The notes under the pieces are model-generated. The model ran no database searches. It was not told where the DNA came from and worked only from the letters and a program-made list of their open reading frames with translations. Below are positions 35,887 to 48,374 of a stretch of DNA of 64,000 nt, piece by piece. Source of the stretch: Rhynchosporium graminicola (taxonomy: Eukaryota > Ascomycota > Leotiomycetes > Helotiales > Ploettnerulaceae); the NCBI GenBank assembly GCA_900074885.1, contig FJUW01000060.1, positions 1 to 64,000 of the forward strand, written 5' to 3'. The position numbers and the translations under genes are program-made. How positions within the stretch are numbered: position 1 is the stretch's first letter; each line of letters begins with the position of its first letter.

Positions 35887-36720
35887 GCTCACATATAATG
35901 TACGAAGGAAGTTAATAGGTAAGTTATGAGATAACGATTGATTTGATCTTTTGTTCAAGCTGAACATCAGGTGGGTTTAGATAGAGATGTGCATGGATAG
36001 ATGGACAAACAGTGCGGAAACTTTTCAAAGGTCTGGTCTTTTGGCTTGCTGGCTGGCTCGCTGGCTGGCTGGCTGGATGCTGGTGACGGATGAAAATGCA
36101 ATGAAGGGATGCGTGGATGGATGAATGCCTGCACAGTTCTCGCGTTAGGAGGCGGGAAGTAAAGAGTTCTGGGAATTATCTCTTATCTGCTGGAGGATTT
36201 CACTCTATTCTTTCCCATTCCGAGACGGGCGCAGGGCGGGTGGGAATCCTTCAGATCTCGATTCCGAAGGCTGATTTAGCATATCTCCTAGATTCTTGGA
36301 TTCCAGGGTGATGTATGTTTTCTTTAAATTTCTCTTCTTTTCTTTTCCCCGGAATTGTCCCGTGGAGGGTACACAATCCCTTTTCTTTTACGTAGGGATA
36401 CAGAATAATAAATTGCATGTTTTCCGCAAGCTCGAACGCGTCTATCATGAGAATCGGAATCAGAAAACTAGTTCATTCTTTCCCAGACTTTGCTTTACTT
36501 CACTTCACTTTCTTTCATGTATATTACTTTCCGCAGTTTTAAACTACAGAATCCGTTTATAGTCAGTCCCATCAAAAATATTATATATCCACAAAACCCC
36601 GACCGACCATAGTCAACGAGTCTGATTCAATCATTTCACAGTAAGTGCCACTTAACACACCACCCGCGTATACGTCATGAAATGATAAATCCTGTCATTA
36701 AACATCTTCAATATATCCAT

Positions 36721-39269
36721 CTACCACTTGCGAGGCTGTGGTGTCGTGACTAGATCCGCCTCATCCCGCATCGTCACATCCATCCTCGAGCCCTCTCCAT
36801 TCCCACTCCCATTTCCCAATCCAGCACCTAGCCCTTCCACGCCCCCGCCATCCTTCAATAACTGCTTCAATTGCTGCAAAGTGTCCTCACATCCAACTTC
36901 CATGCCCAGAAGCACATCTACGCTCCTCTTGTTACTGATGATCAACTGCGTGATAAGCCAGTAGTGATATCCGTTGCGGAAGAATCCCAGACGGGCCCAT
37001 GCGGTGCTTGGTATAGAAGAACGGATTGTGATCCAGAGGGAGCGCCAATGGGAGAGGGCGATCTTGATGAGTGAGATGTTGGAGGTTGGTGGGCTAGTAT
37101 TTGGAGATGCAAGGGGCGTGGAGGAGCCGGATGAGTCGGGGGACAGTTGTAGGGACAGAGATTGTGGGAAGTGTAATATTTGGGCGTGGGCTGAAACGTA
37201 GAGGACTTTTCAAAAAGTCAACATTAGATTATGAGCTTCCAAAGCAAAAATGCAATGTTGATGGAAATTAGGGATTGGCATGGAGTTTGGTAGCTTACGG
37301 TGGATCAAAATAAACATATCCATGGGACTCAGCCCGAGTGGATTCCCTTTTGTGCCCTGGGCAGGCACTTGACTCGGTTTGAATAAACCCTGATAGGCCT
37401 CCCTGGTAGTCATATTTCGACTTGTCGAGAAATTAGGCTCCTGAAATGGATGAACGGAAGCGAAGAAAGAATCTTCGCTTGGCAAGTCAAACTTCATCTC
37501 CGATAACGAGATCCGACATGGGAAGTTAGTAAAGAAGCAAAACCCGCAGTCAAGGAGTGTCATGGTGTTTATCATCCTAACGTAACTTCAGCGAGTATCA
37601 TAGGACTGGGTCAACTGACTTGCCGTATCCGCGCTTCTTGACGGAGCCAAGATATCTCATCTAGGCTGTCGTCGTACCCATGCCGTGCTTTAGTAAGGCC
37701 GAGTCTTCTTGCTACCTATATCTGGTCAGCCATAAAGGTCTGGATGTAAAAAGAGTGCCTACCTTCACAAGAACACTAAATCTATTATCCGAAACTCTTT
37801 TTCTGGCCATCATGCTTCCTGCCCAGAACTGCACGCAGACTATCAAATATGCCGCTTGAAGATGCTGTAATGCTAACACACTGAGCTGGATCGAGTCTGA
37901 CGCCGAGGACATGGGTACTCTCAACATATGTCTAATCTCATACTCGTCTGATAAATCCTCGAGTGAAAACAAGTATAGTTCCACCAGATCTAAGACCAGT
38001 TTGGCAGTGTTGGCCTCGGTATCAACCTGTGAGTATATGGCTCCCATGACGACTACAGAAATAAGCAGCGGAATTGGAGCTGCATCCACAGTGAATGTTG
38101 CTTGATGAACGATTGTGCAATGTGGATGCCAAAATTCAAAGTAAAGTCCGACGAACTTATCGATCCTGGATGGAGTGAAGAGGAAATTCAGATTTTGTGA
38201 GATGTGTGCTTGCTCTGGAGGACTGAGGTGTAACGAGGCAGCCTTTGCCAGTATCGAGTCAACTATTGCAGCTGATTGTGGACTGGGAGGTTCCCAACCT
38301 CCTGTGTGTGACCAACCTGTGATTGATCGTTCTGGACCGTAAACAGGAACCCCGTCAAATGGGCTGCTCAGAAATCGGAGGAGGTCTTCTTCTTCGAAAA
38401 GAGACCAATCGATCGATTCCTCATCGAGAGGATCAGCAGGAACGCTCTCATTCTCACTTCTGTTTCCGAAGTTGTCAATTACGTCTCTTGAGCTTGAGCT
38501 CTTTTCAGTATTTCGAGAGCTGAAAAGATTCCTGTGCTCATGGGAGGAAGGGAATCGAAAGCTTTCGATGAAGCTTGCAGTCCCGGAGTTAAGAAGAAAG
38601 TTTATGGAACCTCTATCTGATTGACTGCTTTCTGCCCCGGATTTGGGAGCTTGACATATTATTAGCAACTGTCAATAGAAGCCGGGTTCGTGGTATCGTA
38701 CTTTCGCTTCGGACTAGCCCTGCTTTCGACTGTAACCTTGAATACTTGCAGTCAATTTGTTTGTGTCGACATGTTTTGCAAGGATTGCTTCCATCACAAC
38801 CAAGTTTCATAGAAGTACACTGGGCCGATATCAGCCATGAGTAGGAAGTTGATGCTGATACATACTGAGTCACATGCATGGGACCTTCGACCGCCTCGAG
38901 CAGCTTCAGGTATTTGATGGTTCTTCCGTTGAGGACATGTGGGATAATGATCTCGAAGATTGTCACTACTTTGGTCAGCCCAAGGCCAACAGTTGAATAG
39001 AGAGCCTTTGCCTTCTTGTGAAGGCGTCACTACAAAAGATACAAGAGTAAGGCTTTACACCGGAATCTGATTCGGCGTTAGCAATAAGCCGATAACATAA
39101 ATTGAACCGACGTTGGCTCTGTAAGATATGGCGATAACTTACGCCTCAGCTGATGTCTCTTCAAATGATCGGTCCTCGAGAATTTCTTTTCACACACGGA
39201 ACATTGTACTCCCTTGATGGTGGGACTTTCCAGCTTTGCCGCTCCCGTGCTGGAAGCCGAGGACGGCAT
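36721..39269 (-). CDS. Dual C2H2 + Zn(II)2Cys6 transcription factor
   Basis: Eight exons on the minus strand: 39269-39143, 39066-39012, 38965-38866, 38819-38702, 38649-37763, 37715-37624, 37576-37299 and 37205-36721, giving 713 residues. The first C2H2 finger is CSVCEKKFSRTDHLKRHQLRH. The linker SGVKPY leads to a second finger, CIFCSDAFTRSDNLRDHYPTC, completed only after splicing. Then ACDSCTSMKLGCDGSNPCKTC starts a perfect CX2CX6CX5CX2CX6C zinc cluster. A long Fungal_trans-type middle region follows (IDKFVGLYFEFWHPHCTIVH; SDNRFSVLVKVARRLGLTK; LLDCGFCFFTNFPCRISLSE). Two introns have GC donors (38966-39011 and 37577-37623). The gene is divergent from the monooxygenase at 40939, which suggests regulation of that gene. 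Confidence 0.9.
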
Positions 39270-40938
39270 GCCAATGAATTGAGTTCAAGTAACGAGTATT
39301 GATCGAATCAAGAGACTTAAGCGATCTGATAAACAACAGCTCGGCGACAGGAGTCAGCTGAATTATGAATCGTCAAGCGAGGAAAATGGATCCGTGAGAC
39401 AGCGAATGTTTGGGGTCGTGATGATGCTGCTGAGGTTCATACCTACATAAGCTCAGCCTAGGTATCCATGGAATTTATCTCCGCAGATCCGTAAGTAGTG
39501 CCCACTTTCTTACTAGCGTTAAGCCCTTCGATCTGGCAGGTGCACCCCTGTGCTGTTGGGGGCGCTCGCGCTGAGTGGGGTGGTGCTGTGACCTTGGCTG
39601 GAATGACCTTAATTATGTGGTATGTGGCTGGGGCTGCTCATGAAGATACTTTACTCTTTGGGCCGTGAGTAGAAGTCCTCACAGGTCACGATGGACAATG
39701 GTCTATTTTTCTTTTTTAGAAGAATCACAACAAGCAAAGCAGTTATCAGCCAACCACTTTCCAACCAGGAGAATTGGTGAAGAAGCCATCGATTCGAGCA
39801 ATCGATAGTAGATTCGGAGAGGAGAGTTTGGAAAGTGTGGCGAGAATAATACAAATAACCGCTCAATGACAAAACAATTTCCTGTGACGCTAGTAGTTAG
39901 TAGTAGAGAGTTCTTGCAACTAGGACAGAAAGATAGCCGACGGCTCTCTCGAGACAGAGATATAAATTCGGACACCTTGTAGAAGACAAAAGTAACCGCC
40001 ATGATATCTGCGAAGAGATAGCGAAGGTACCTAGGCAGGTATATATATATATATATATTGTACAAAGCTTCTACAAGAATATGCCTGGGTAAAATCTAAG
40101 TTAACGTTTGAGTTAACATTTTAACATCTGAGTCAATATCCAAGCCCGTCGAAGATCGCACCGGGTCGATGAATCACTTCCTTGACTGACCTATTGACCA
40201 AATTCTTCGTAATTCGATACTTTTCGTACTGCCAACGGTCAATGCCGGTTGGTCCCACCAGATTTCATCCATCCCCTGAGGTTTTGGTTAAAAGCGTCAA
40301 TGCGCCTTTCGGGGAGGATTACACAGACTGGCCTGGGATCTGAAGTAGCGGGCTTGCGGGGAGGAGGAGCTTGTTGGTAAACAAGCTCGGCTATTCGTCA
40401 GCGCTACGAGGACTTGACCCACAATCTAGAACACTAGCTATAGTAAGTAGTAGTAGCTGGTGGTGCTCATGTACATACAGTACGAGAGTACGTTAGCATG
40501 CTACTGAAGCGTGTTAGTGCTAGGTAAGCAAAAGATAATCATCACTCATCCTCATCACTCATCCTCACCACTCATCCCTTCCCTTCCCTTCCCACTTTCT
40601 TCTCAGCTGGGCGGTTTTGCTTGGTTTTGCTTTACTTTCGCGTCTCTTGCTCGATCAGTCAGTACTCCGGAGAGCGGGGTTTAAGCTTCACAGCGTACGG
40701 AACCTAGGTAAGGTAAAGAAAGGCAGAAGGTTGACTCTCGGCAATCGATAAGACAATCGATAAGACAATCGATAAAAGCCCCCCCCTTCTTCCGGTGTTG
40801 TGGAATGGCGTAGGTAGCAAGTAGGTAAGAAGCAGAAGCAGAAGCAGGAAAGTTCTCTACCTGGTGGCTGTGTATATTTCTCTATTTTCTTACTTTCTGC
40901 CCATCATTCTTGTGTCTCTACTTATTCCATTTTCAACG
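39270..40938. promoter_or_regulatory. Divergent promoter region, regulator / monooxygenase
   Basis: 1,669 bases lie between the two start codons. Three 12-bp tandem copies of CAATCGATAAGA (40742-40777) place GATAA cores 12 bp apart, 162-192 bp upstream of the monooxygenase ATG. An AT dinucleotide run lies at 40040-40058, and CATCACTCATCCT-type repeats at about 40550-40578. No gene was recognised. Confidence 0.6.
40742..40777 (+). promoter_or_regulatory. Triple 12-bp GATA-containing repeat
   Basis: The unit CAATCGATAAGA occurs twice exactly and a third time as CAATCGATAAAA. Each contains a GATAA core, the binding core of fungal GATA factors. Binding is inference; the repeats themselves are directly visible. 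Confidence 0.7.
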
Positions 40939-43117
40939 ATGCCAGTATTCACAGAATATTCCACAACTTCGCGTGACCTACGCGTTCTTCCGTCCTTCGC
41001 TGCTCCTTTGCCGCGTCTTACACCCAGTTACGACCCTGTTGGAGATGATGAGAAGTATGAAGTTTTGATTGCAGGAGTCAGTAGTCATCTCTCCCTCCAT
41101 CCCAGATAGCTAGCTAATTCCAAGCAGGCTGGACCAGCTGGTTTATTCCTAGAAGTCCTCCTCGCACGTTACGGTCTCCCGGATAAATCTCTCCTCTGCA
41201 TCGACTCGAAACCCACAGCTCTGAAGTCTGGACAGGCAGATGGCCTACAACCGCGTACACTTGAGGTGATGAAGAGCTTGGGACTGGCAGATGAGATCCT
41301 TACAGAAGGCTGTCAGATGTGGGAGGTGGCATTCTGGAACCCGGCGCAAGATGACAATGGCAGTATCGAGCGTACGTCGATTGTCCCGGATGTCGCTGTG
41401 GCATCGAGGTTCCCCCACGAGGTCACACTCCATCAAGGGCGTATCGAGAGGATTCTCGAAGATGACCTCAGACGATACTCTGCCCGCGGTGTACAGCGGT
41501 CCACACGCCTTACCAAAGTGGTACTTGATGAAGCTGGAGATGCTGAATTTCCTGTCCTTGTGGAGATGGAAGGAACCGAAGGAAAACGCAACGTTCGAAC
41601 AAAACATTTGGTCGGCGCAGATGGGGCACATTCGTTGGTCCGCAGATCCATGAATTTCAAGCTTGAAGGAGAAACCTCGGATTTCATATGGGGTGTAATC
41701 GATTTTGTTGCAGATACAGATTTCCCTGATATAAGGCGTAGAAGTGCCATACATTCGAACAATGGGAGTGTGATGGTAATTCCACGAGAGAGGATCGCTA
41801 CCGGAGAATACTTGACGAGGCTATATGTGCATGTACAAGATGAGATAAAGCCTGATGGTGATATTGCTGAAGAAGAGGGTGTTAAAGGGGCTAGTAAAGC
41901 AGAAGCCAAGGCACGTCGGGATAAGATCACAATGGAGAGTATATTGGCACAGGCACAGGAAGTTTTCAAGCCATATTATATCAAGCCGAGAAGAGCAGAT
42001 GCTGTGGATTGGTGGGCTGCGTATCAGATCGGGCAAAGAGTATCCGAAAACTTCGTCAAGCAAGACTCGAAAGGGGTAAATCGGGTCTTTATTGTTGGCG
42101 ATGGTACTTATAAGTGGTCTACTTGACTTTACATCTCAGCTAACATCTTTCAGCTTGCCACACTCATAGTCCAAAGGCGGGCCAGGGTATGAACGTCTCT
42201 ATGATGGATTCCTACAACCTGTCCTGGAAGCTAATGCATTCGCTCAACGGACTTTCTCCCAATAGCCAATCCAGAAACACCGTTCTCGACACCTTCGAAA
42301 CAGAACGCTTGACAATCGCCAAAGAACTCATCGCGTTCGACAAAGAATTTTCCTCCATGTTCTCCGGTAAGATAGGTACCGAAGGAACCGAAGGTTTAAC
42401 GCACGAGCAATTCCTCAAGGTCTTCAGCACCGGCAACGGATTCACTAGCGGTTGTGGGATTGAGTATCCCGGAAACTCTTTGGTGCAAATTATTACACCT
42501 GAAGGGCTAGTGATGGGCTCGGATCATCTAAGTGGTGTTCTGAAGCCCGGACGAAGACTTCTGAATGTAAAAGTCAAGCGACATGCCGATGGATGTAGAA
42601 GGGATTTACAAGATGGTGAGCTTCTTCTTCTCGATCTCCTTCCCATTGGATTGAAATCCACACTGTACCACGCCATACTAACCTAACCGCCTCAGACCTC
42701 CCCTCCACAGGCCGCTACCGCATCCTCCTCCTAACAGCCACCGACCTCCTCACTCCCTCCTCAGACTCCTGCACCACCCTCTCTCTCCTCCCCCCCCTCA
42801 TACACATCTTCCCACCATCTCTCATCGAGCTGGTCGTCCTACATGCCCTCCCTTCCAACACATTTGTATGGAGAGACATCCCTGCTGCTGTGAAAGACGA
42901 AGCTGAGATGCGTTTCTACAACGCGACGGAGTTGGAAGACGCATATGCTGTTTATGGCGTTGATCGGAAGAAGGGTGCTATGCTTGTTGTGAGACCGGAT
43001 GGGTATGTGGGATGTGTGGTTGATTTGAAAACGGGATTGGGAGGAGTGGAGCAGTATTTGAGAGGTGTTTTGAGAGTTGTTTGCGAGGGAAATGGAGGTG
43101 GGAGTGGAAGTGTTTGA
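40939..43117 (+). CDS. FAD-dependent phenol 2-monooxygenase-type hydroxylase
   Basis: This flavoprotein hydroxylates an aromatic ring using NADPH and O2. Exons 40939-41076, 41128-42103, 42154-42615 and 42696-43117 give 665 residues, close to the known length of yeast phenol hydroxylase. The first ATG in frame is MPVFTEYSTT. The FAD-binding Rossmann box is VLIAGAGPAGLFLEVLLARY, completed by splicing intron 1. HLVGADGAHSLVRRSM is the DG motif. [20 protein letters not shown], again spanning an intron, is the GD motif that contacts FAD. The C-terminus (about residue 480 on) matches the thioredoxin-like dimerisation domain of this family, ending in VVRPDGYVGCVVDL. The natural substrate (phenol, salicylate-like or a secondary metabolite) is unknown. 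Confidence 0.93.
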
Positions 43118-46081
43118 GATGACATCTTTCTAGGGGATAAGTTTATGATTGCAATGCTCGATGGTTGATGTCAGTCAGTAATGAAGATACTCCTTCAACC
43201 CTTCAATAATATTCAAGTACTGATATTATATTCAATGCCACGCCTCATGAAATAAATACCTATACTTACAAATACACAACAAGCGAGATGAATATCCTCA
43301 AATCCACGGCTTAACCGCATATTTCTCTGACCTTATCTCTTCCTAGGCCTATCCTATGATATCCTATCCTCGCCACATAACAGCACCCTCAAATCTTCAT
43401 CCCAATTCCTCGAATTCCTGTAATCGACATATAATATCGTAACCACCGGCAATTTTCATCTCCGCTTCAAGATCCGACACAATTTCTACAGGAAGGAACA
43501 CCTCTGTTCTTCTCTCCTCTCCGATCCTCTTCATTCCAGCACAGAATTCAGTTTATAAACATGGAGTACCGACCACACGTTAGTAAACGAGAACATCTAG
43601 GGGCGGAGTAAAGTTGGATTAATTTCGGAAGCGTAGACAGATAGTGTGGTACTCAGCATGTCGCTTGTGATGCTGCGAATGGTCAGAATCAGGAGATGGT
43701 GAGGAAAGAAGGTAGCGTTGTGGCGTACCCGCCCATTTGCTTCTCCCATGTATATCAGCTTTATATTACTGTAGAAGCGAAGAAGGTCGTTGATATTCGA
43801 GGGGGCTAAAGTATCAATACGCTAATGACGACAAGGGTTAGCGTGGTTCTTTTGATAAGGAAGACGTTGGGGATGTGCTGATGAAGTTTCCTGTAGCGGG
43901 AATGGCATTGATTATAGCTGACGAAGGGGAAGTGAGCCAGCTGTTAGCCACGGGGTACCTGCTTAGAAATACCAACGAAATGACAGAAGTCTTTTTCGAA
44001 GGAAGCTGCAGAATTCCAGCTGCGGGCCCTATTCAAGAGTAAAGAAAGGTTCTGCAGAAAGCCAAAATTCTTCCAAATGAGCTTGTAACATAGCTTTCCA
44101 TAATGACACAAGTAGACATCACGAATGGCCAGAAAACAGCTTTAAGATATGCTTTCAAAGCAGCGCGATTGTTGAGCCTCTCCCCGTAACAAGTTTTTCT
44201 GAGACTTCGGCCTGCGAGGGGCTGTGACTCGATAGATCGTGTTTCGAGGAACGCTCGAAGCAGCTACTGTTTTCGGAACCTTTGGTTTGGGAAGATCGTT
44301 CATCTGTAGGAGATCTGATCCTATGGGTATTTTGACAGTTGAGAGATGCAATGCGTGATTGCGTTGCTAGTGGAGAGTTAAGGAGAAAGGCAGAGGAATT
44401 GGTATTTCGTAGAGTTGGAAATGCTTTGAAGATTGTGTGCGATGAAAATTGCTTGCTATGAGGGTCAAATGGTAAGAGGATTGAGTTTTGATGATAGCTG
44501 GTGAGTTGCAGATTCATTCTTCTCTAGCTATCAGGGGAAGATACATCGAATGAGGAGCTGGCTCCTGCCTTTCCTGCTTCACAGCGGTGTTGCACGCTCT
44601 TCCAGTCCGCGAAAAATCTCCGAGTTACTTTCGCAATACTTGGGGGAATTCAGCCTCCCAAAACCGTCTACTTGAGGCCACAACAATGCAGGAAAGGACT
44701 TCAGAGAGGTAATCCAATGAATGATCAGCTTCTTTGATGTTTCTGCAAGATTCTGCACCCTAGTTCGGGATACTGGAGTAAGGAGTGGACTAGTCTTTGA
44801 AAGCTCACTCCTTCCCTTAGACTGCCGCCCTGGAAAGATTTCACAAACTCGGAAGATCTCCACAGTTAAGACCGGATTATGGCCTTCGAAATGCTTTGAC
44901 AGGTACATGAGTATTATCAGACAGATCATGAGGTGCTAATGTGTAGTACTTTCACAGTTTCCGCCTCCAGCACAGGCATATCCATCGTCGGATCCAAAAA
45001 GGTTCTACCTAAAGCTCTAACATTTTCGGAAATCACTGCACTTTCAACTTTTGGGATTTTCATCATCGCTTGGTCGATTGTGCAATACCATTTATATGCT
45101 TCTCTTCGCTTGATTTATAGGTGGTCAAATAGACACTTGCCACTTTAAAGATACGCAACAATCAGCATAGTTTCCTTTGCTCAGAAATGATTCTTCCTCA
45201 GCAGCTTTAAGCGATTTGTTATATTGACCTGCAGATACTGATTCTTTAACAAAGGTTTGATCAAACTGTGCAATCAACAAAGAGCTTGAGCAATCCACTG
45301 CTCTGAAACTCCGCAATCGTCGTCGAGTTTTACAATAAGACGACAATTTGACAACCTTGAAATAGAATGATGCGAGAAGGCCACCTGATAACTCGGTGGG
45401 TATCAAAAGCACTCAGCAGAGGAGTCCAAAATGCTGTCTCCACAACGTACAATATCTATATACCTGGAAAGTAAATTTCAAGAGCTAAGCTACGTCTTCT
45501 CAATCAATCAGGAAATCAAATAAAAACATTTAAAAATAGCTGAGTCGATCATTAGAAGAAACTGAGACCATCAGTGAGAGCTTAACTCCGTGGGGAGGAA
45601 GGGGGCAATAATAAAATTCCTACCAAGCTGGGAGGTAAACATACGAGCATCATAGGTGAGCAGAAGACTTCGAAGGTGAAATAAAGACTGCCGATACCTC
45701 TTCCATTTGATCGATACCAACAAATACTCTTGTTAGTGTACCCTCGTCCTTCTGATGACTCAGGAGAAGCTGTCTGTATCAGCTGTATACAATAGCAAGG
45801 GCTGTGAATATCCAGTGGTTGGTTGAACTCGAACTCCTGAATTTTCTTAATCAGGCATGAATAAGAGCAGGGGTCATCAGTTCCCTTTCACCCACTTGAT
45901 TCGAACGCCTACAATGGAGTATGTATCAGACTAAGGAAGTCTCGTTAGAAGTAACCTTCGTCTCGAAACATCGTACAAGGTATCAGCGGCCATGTACCTA
46001 TGAGCCGCAGCAACAACTTTTGCAATGAGTTGCGCAGGCAATACTCCCCAATGATATTTATCGATCTTGGCTAATATACAG
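43118..46081. other. Intergenic region
   Basis: No recognised gene. Frames at 44155-44517 (minus, 120 codons) and 44579-44929 (minus, 116 codons) lack known domains and support. The right end must hold the promoter and first exon of the MYND gene whose readable frame begins at about 46082. Confidence 0.5.
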
Positions 46082-47330
46082 ATAGATTCCCTCGAAGATG
46101 CGTTCTATCTAGCTACCACAAGCCCTGTTCCACCAAGACGCGCAACTCCTGCCGCAGAATCTGCTGCGATTGAACACAGCTCTATTACAAACATACCTCA
46201 CACCTCGCTCGAGAGCTCTTCCACCTCAGTTGTCACTACCGATATTACAGCCTTTTGCTACTGCGGGAGTCCTGCAATATACGGTAGCTGTAGTGCTTGC
46301 TATCATACACCTGGTCAACTCAACACCCACTATTGTAGCCCAAAGTGCCAAGGTAGTGATCTGAAACGACATTTCAAGACCTGTACTCATAACAACACCC
46401 ATCGAACTCTATACCGAGCCGGAGAGTGTCTCCAAGAGATTTTCTACATGTATCAATCAAAGCTGTTCGACAGAAAAGTTGTCGGGATTACCAAGAATCG
46501 TGAGGGTAGTCATGTTGGACTTGTCGTTCACGAAGGCGAAATTCCAACGCCAACCAAAGACCACGATTGGCTGTATAATTTGTCCTACAAGTGGTTTGAG
46601 GAAGAGTTCCAGGATGACGAGAACAGCGAGAACGAAGATAAGAGGGCGATTCTGGCACATGCAGCTAGTATGCAGTCTATTATCATGCTCCACGATATCG
46701 TAGGATACTTCTTGAAAGGTAAGCTTCCACCCTCTCCATAACGAAGATTCATCAACTGAATTTGTAATCTTCTCAGACATCGTGTATGCAATCAGCGAAG
46801 TCCAAGTTATGCCTGCCCGTGGACAAAGATCTGTCTTGGTATTCGACAGCAACAATGAATTGGAAGTGTCGAGTCTGGAGCACTTCATCCTCGTTATTGC
46901 CCTAAAAAACAATTCTGGCACTTTCATTCTCGATCTCTGCGGAGCTCAATACGGATTCTACCAACCCATCTCCCGATTCGACGAGTACAAAGCTCGTGGA
47001 CGAGCTGTTGGACCCCCTGCCCTATTTAATGGTCCAGGATCCATTCGCTACCGTACCGAACACATCAAGGACGAGAAGACCCGCCGTGGTGCCTTGACTC
47101 GTCTTAATTTGGAGGTCTCCCAGAAGCTGTTCGTTGGCGCGGTCAACTGGGAGCATGAATATGGTACACCAATCGCAAAGATGCTGCAAGCTTCTCCAAC
47201 GATGTTTGAGAATCGGAAGGAGGGGTTGCTACATTATGTGGCTTACGAAGTTCAGGAGTGTTTGGATAAGATGACGGGAGCGAAAGACCCGTTCAGATAT
47301 ATGGGAATTGGCGCGCCCGGGCCGACTTGA
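46082..47330 (+). CDS. MYND-like zinc finger protein, tandem copy 1 (5' end unresolved)
   Basis: Exons 46082-46718 and 46777-47330 encode 396 residues. No in-frame ATG occurs before the finger and a TGA lies upstream at 46052, so an upstream exon joined at the ATACAG acceptor (46076-46081) is inferred. The finger at about residues 60-105 reads CYCGSPAIYGSCSACYH, then HYCSPKCQGSDLKRHFKTC, MYND-like but with a CXC first pair. A helical block follows (LYRAGECLQEIFYMYQSKLF). The intron is phase 1 (GTAAGC donor). Downstream is the family motif FILDLCGAQYGFYQPISRFD. MYND fingers mediate protein-protein binding; the function of this fungal family is unknown. It is the first of three tandem paralogues. 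Confidence 0.8.
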
Positions 47331-48374
47331 GGGAAAGTCACTTCTTGAGTGTTTTCTAGGAACACCGAAGCTTGAAAAATTCGTGTTCAGCGAAAATAGA
47401 TTTGGCCGGGTAATTTCGAGTGCCGAAACCAAATACGTGAAGGCTTTGGGTTGTGACGAGAGATTATCAAAAGGAAAACTTCAAAGTCACCTAGAAAGCT
47501 TGCGATACTGAAAAGGAAATAATGTAGCCCTTCGATGGAATTCCTCTCTTTCAACTGCTCGTGGATAAAGGCGGCTGCAAGGTGTTGAGTGAAGCCAGAC
47601 TACCAAAAAGCGCAAACAGGCAGAGAGGGCAAAGGCTGTCTTAAAAACGAATGAAACCCCTCGTAACTAATGGAACTCAAACTTTGTGATCTCAATTGAC
47701 TTTCCTTGAACGGAAGTGTGTAGTATGTTCCAGGCAACAAAGCAGAACAAATCACGTTCCGAGAACTGCGGAAAGCGTGCAATGAGTTTATGCCCAATAT
47801 ATGGCAAAGCAGGTATTCTTCTTTGTCAAATATCTTCAAGCACGTCATATCTAACCCGTAATACGAAAGAATATTTGCGATATCTCATGAGTTCTTCTTG
47901 CCCGTGATGCCCCTATCTAGCTGTACAAAGGAGGTGAATGTTTGGGTCCACAATTTAAGCGAGATCCGTCATTCTGACAAGTGATAGGTCCGACCTTACA
48001 TTGCGAAGGGATAGAATCTTATTATTCTTACTACGAAGAAAAAAGTACTGGTGCTTGATCCCATATCGTGAAAAGTTAGAAACAGCTATATGATTTCAAA
48101 TTCTCACCTTGTAAATAAGCAGTGAAGTAATGAATTCCAGCCCTCAAGACTTGCGTAAGGCTGGGAGTCACCTTCTGGCCTTGTGATAAGCAGTTGGCAT
48201 TCACTTTTGATATGAAGCTTCCAACTCATTGATACGGCTTGGAAACTCTGCTGCCTGCTGCGAAATATTCCTTACCTATAAGGACTCCTCGCAAGACTTT
48301 CACGACAGCCCTGATATTCTGCACACGGGTCACCCCGCTAACGAAGTCGACAGCCCACAGATCCACGATTAGCA
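47331..48374. other. Intergenic region between MYND copies 1 and 2
   Basis: About 1 kb without a recognised gene. Short frames here lack the family motif. Confidence 0.5.

Larger units (their letters stand above)
34912..36720. other. Intergenic region rich in simple repeats
   Basis: It contains the wall protein promoter. Simple repeats include a CATT run at 35310-35364, a dinucleotide AT run at 35852-35879 and GGCT repeats at about 36049-36076. No gene was recognised. Confidence 0.6.

Noticed and set aside
41245..41969. 169- and 178-codon minus frames
   Set aside because: They are antisense to the monooxygenase exon 2.
44155..44517. 120-codon minus frame with a vaguely mitochondrial-looking N-terminus
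   Set aside because: No domain, no splice partner and no homologue recognised.
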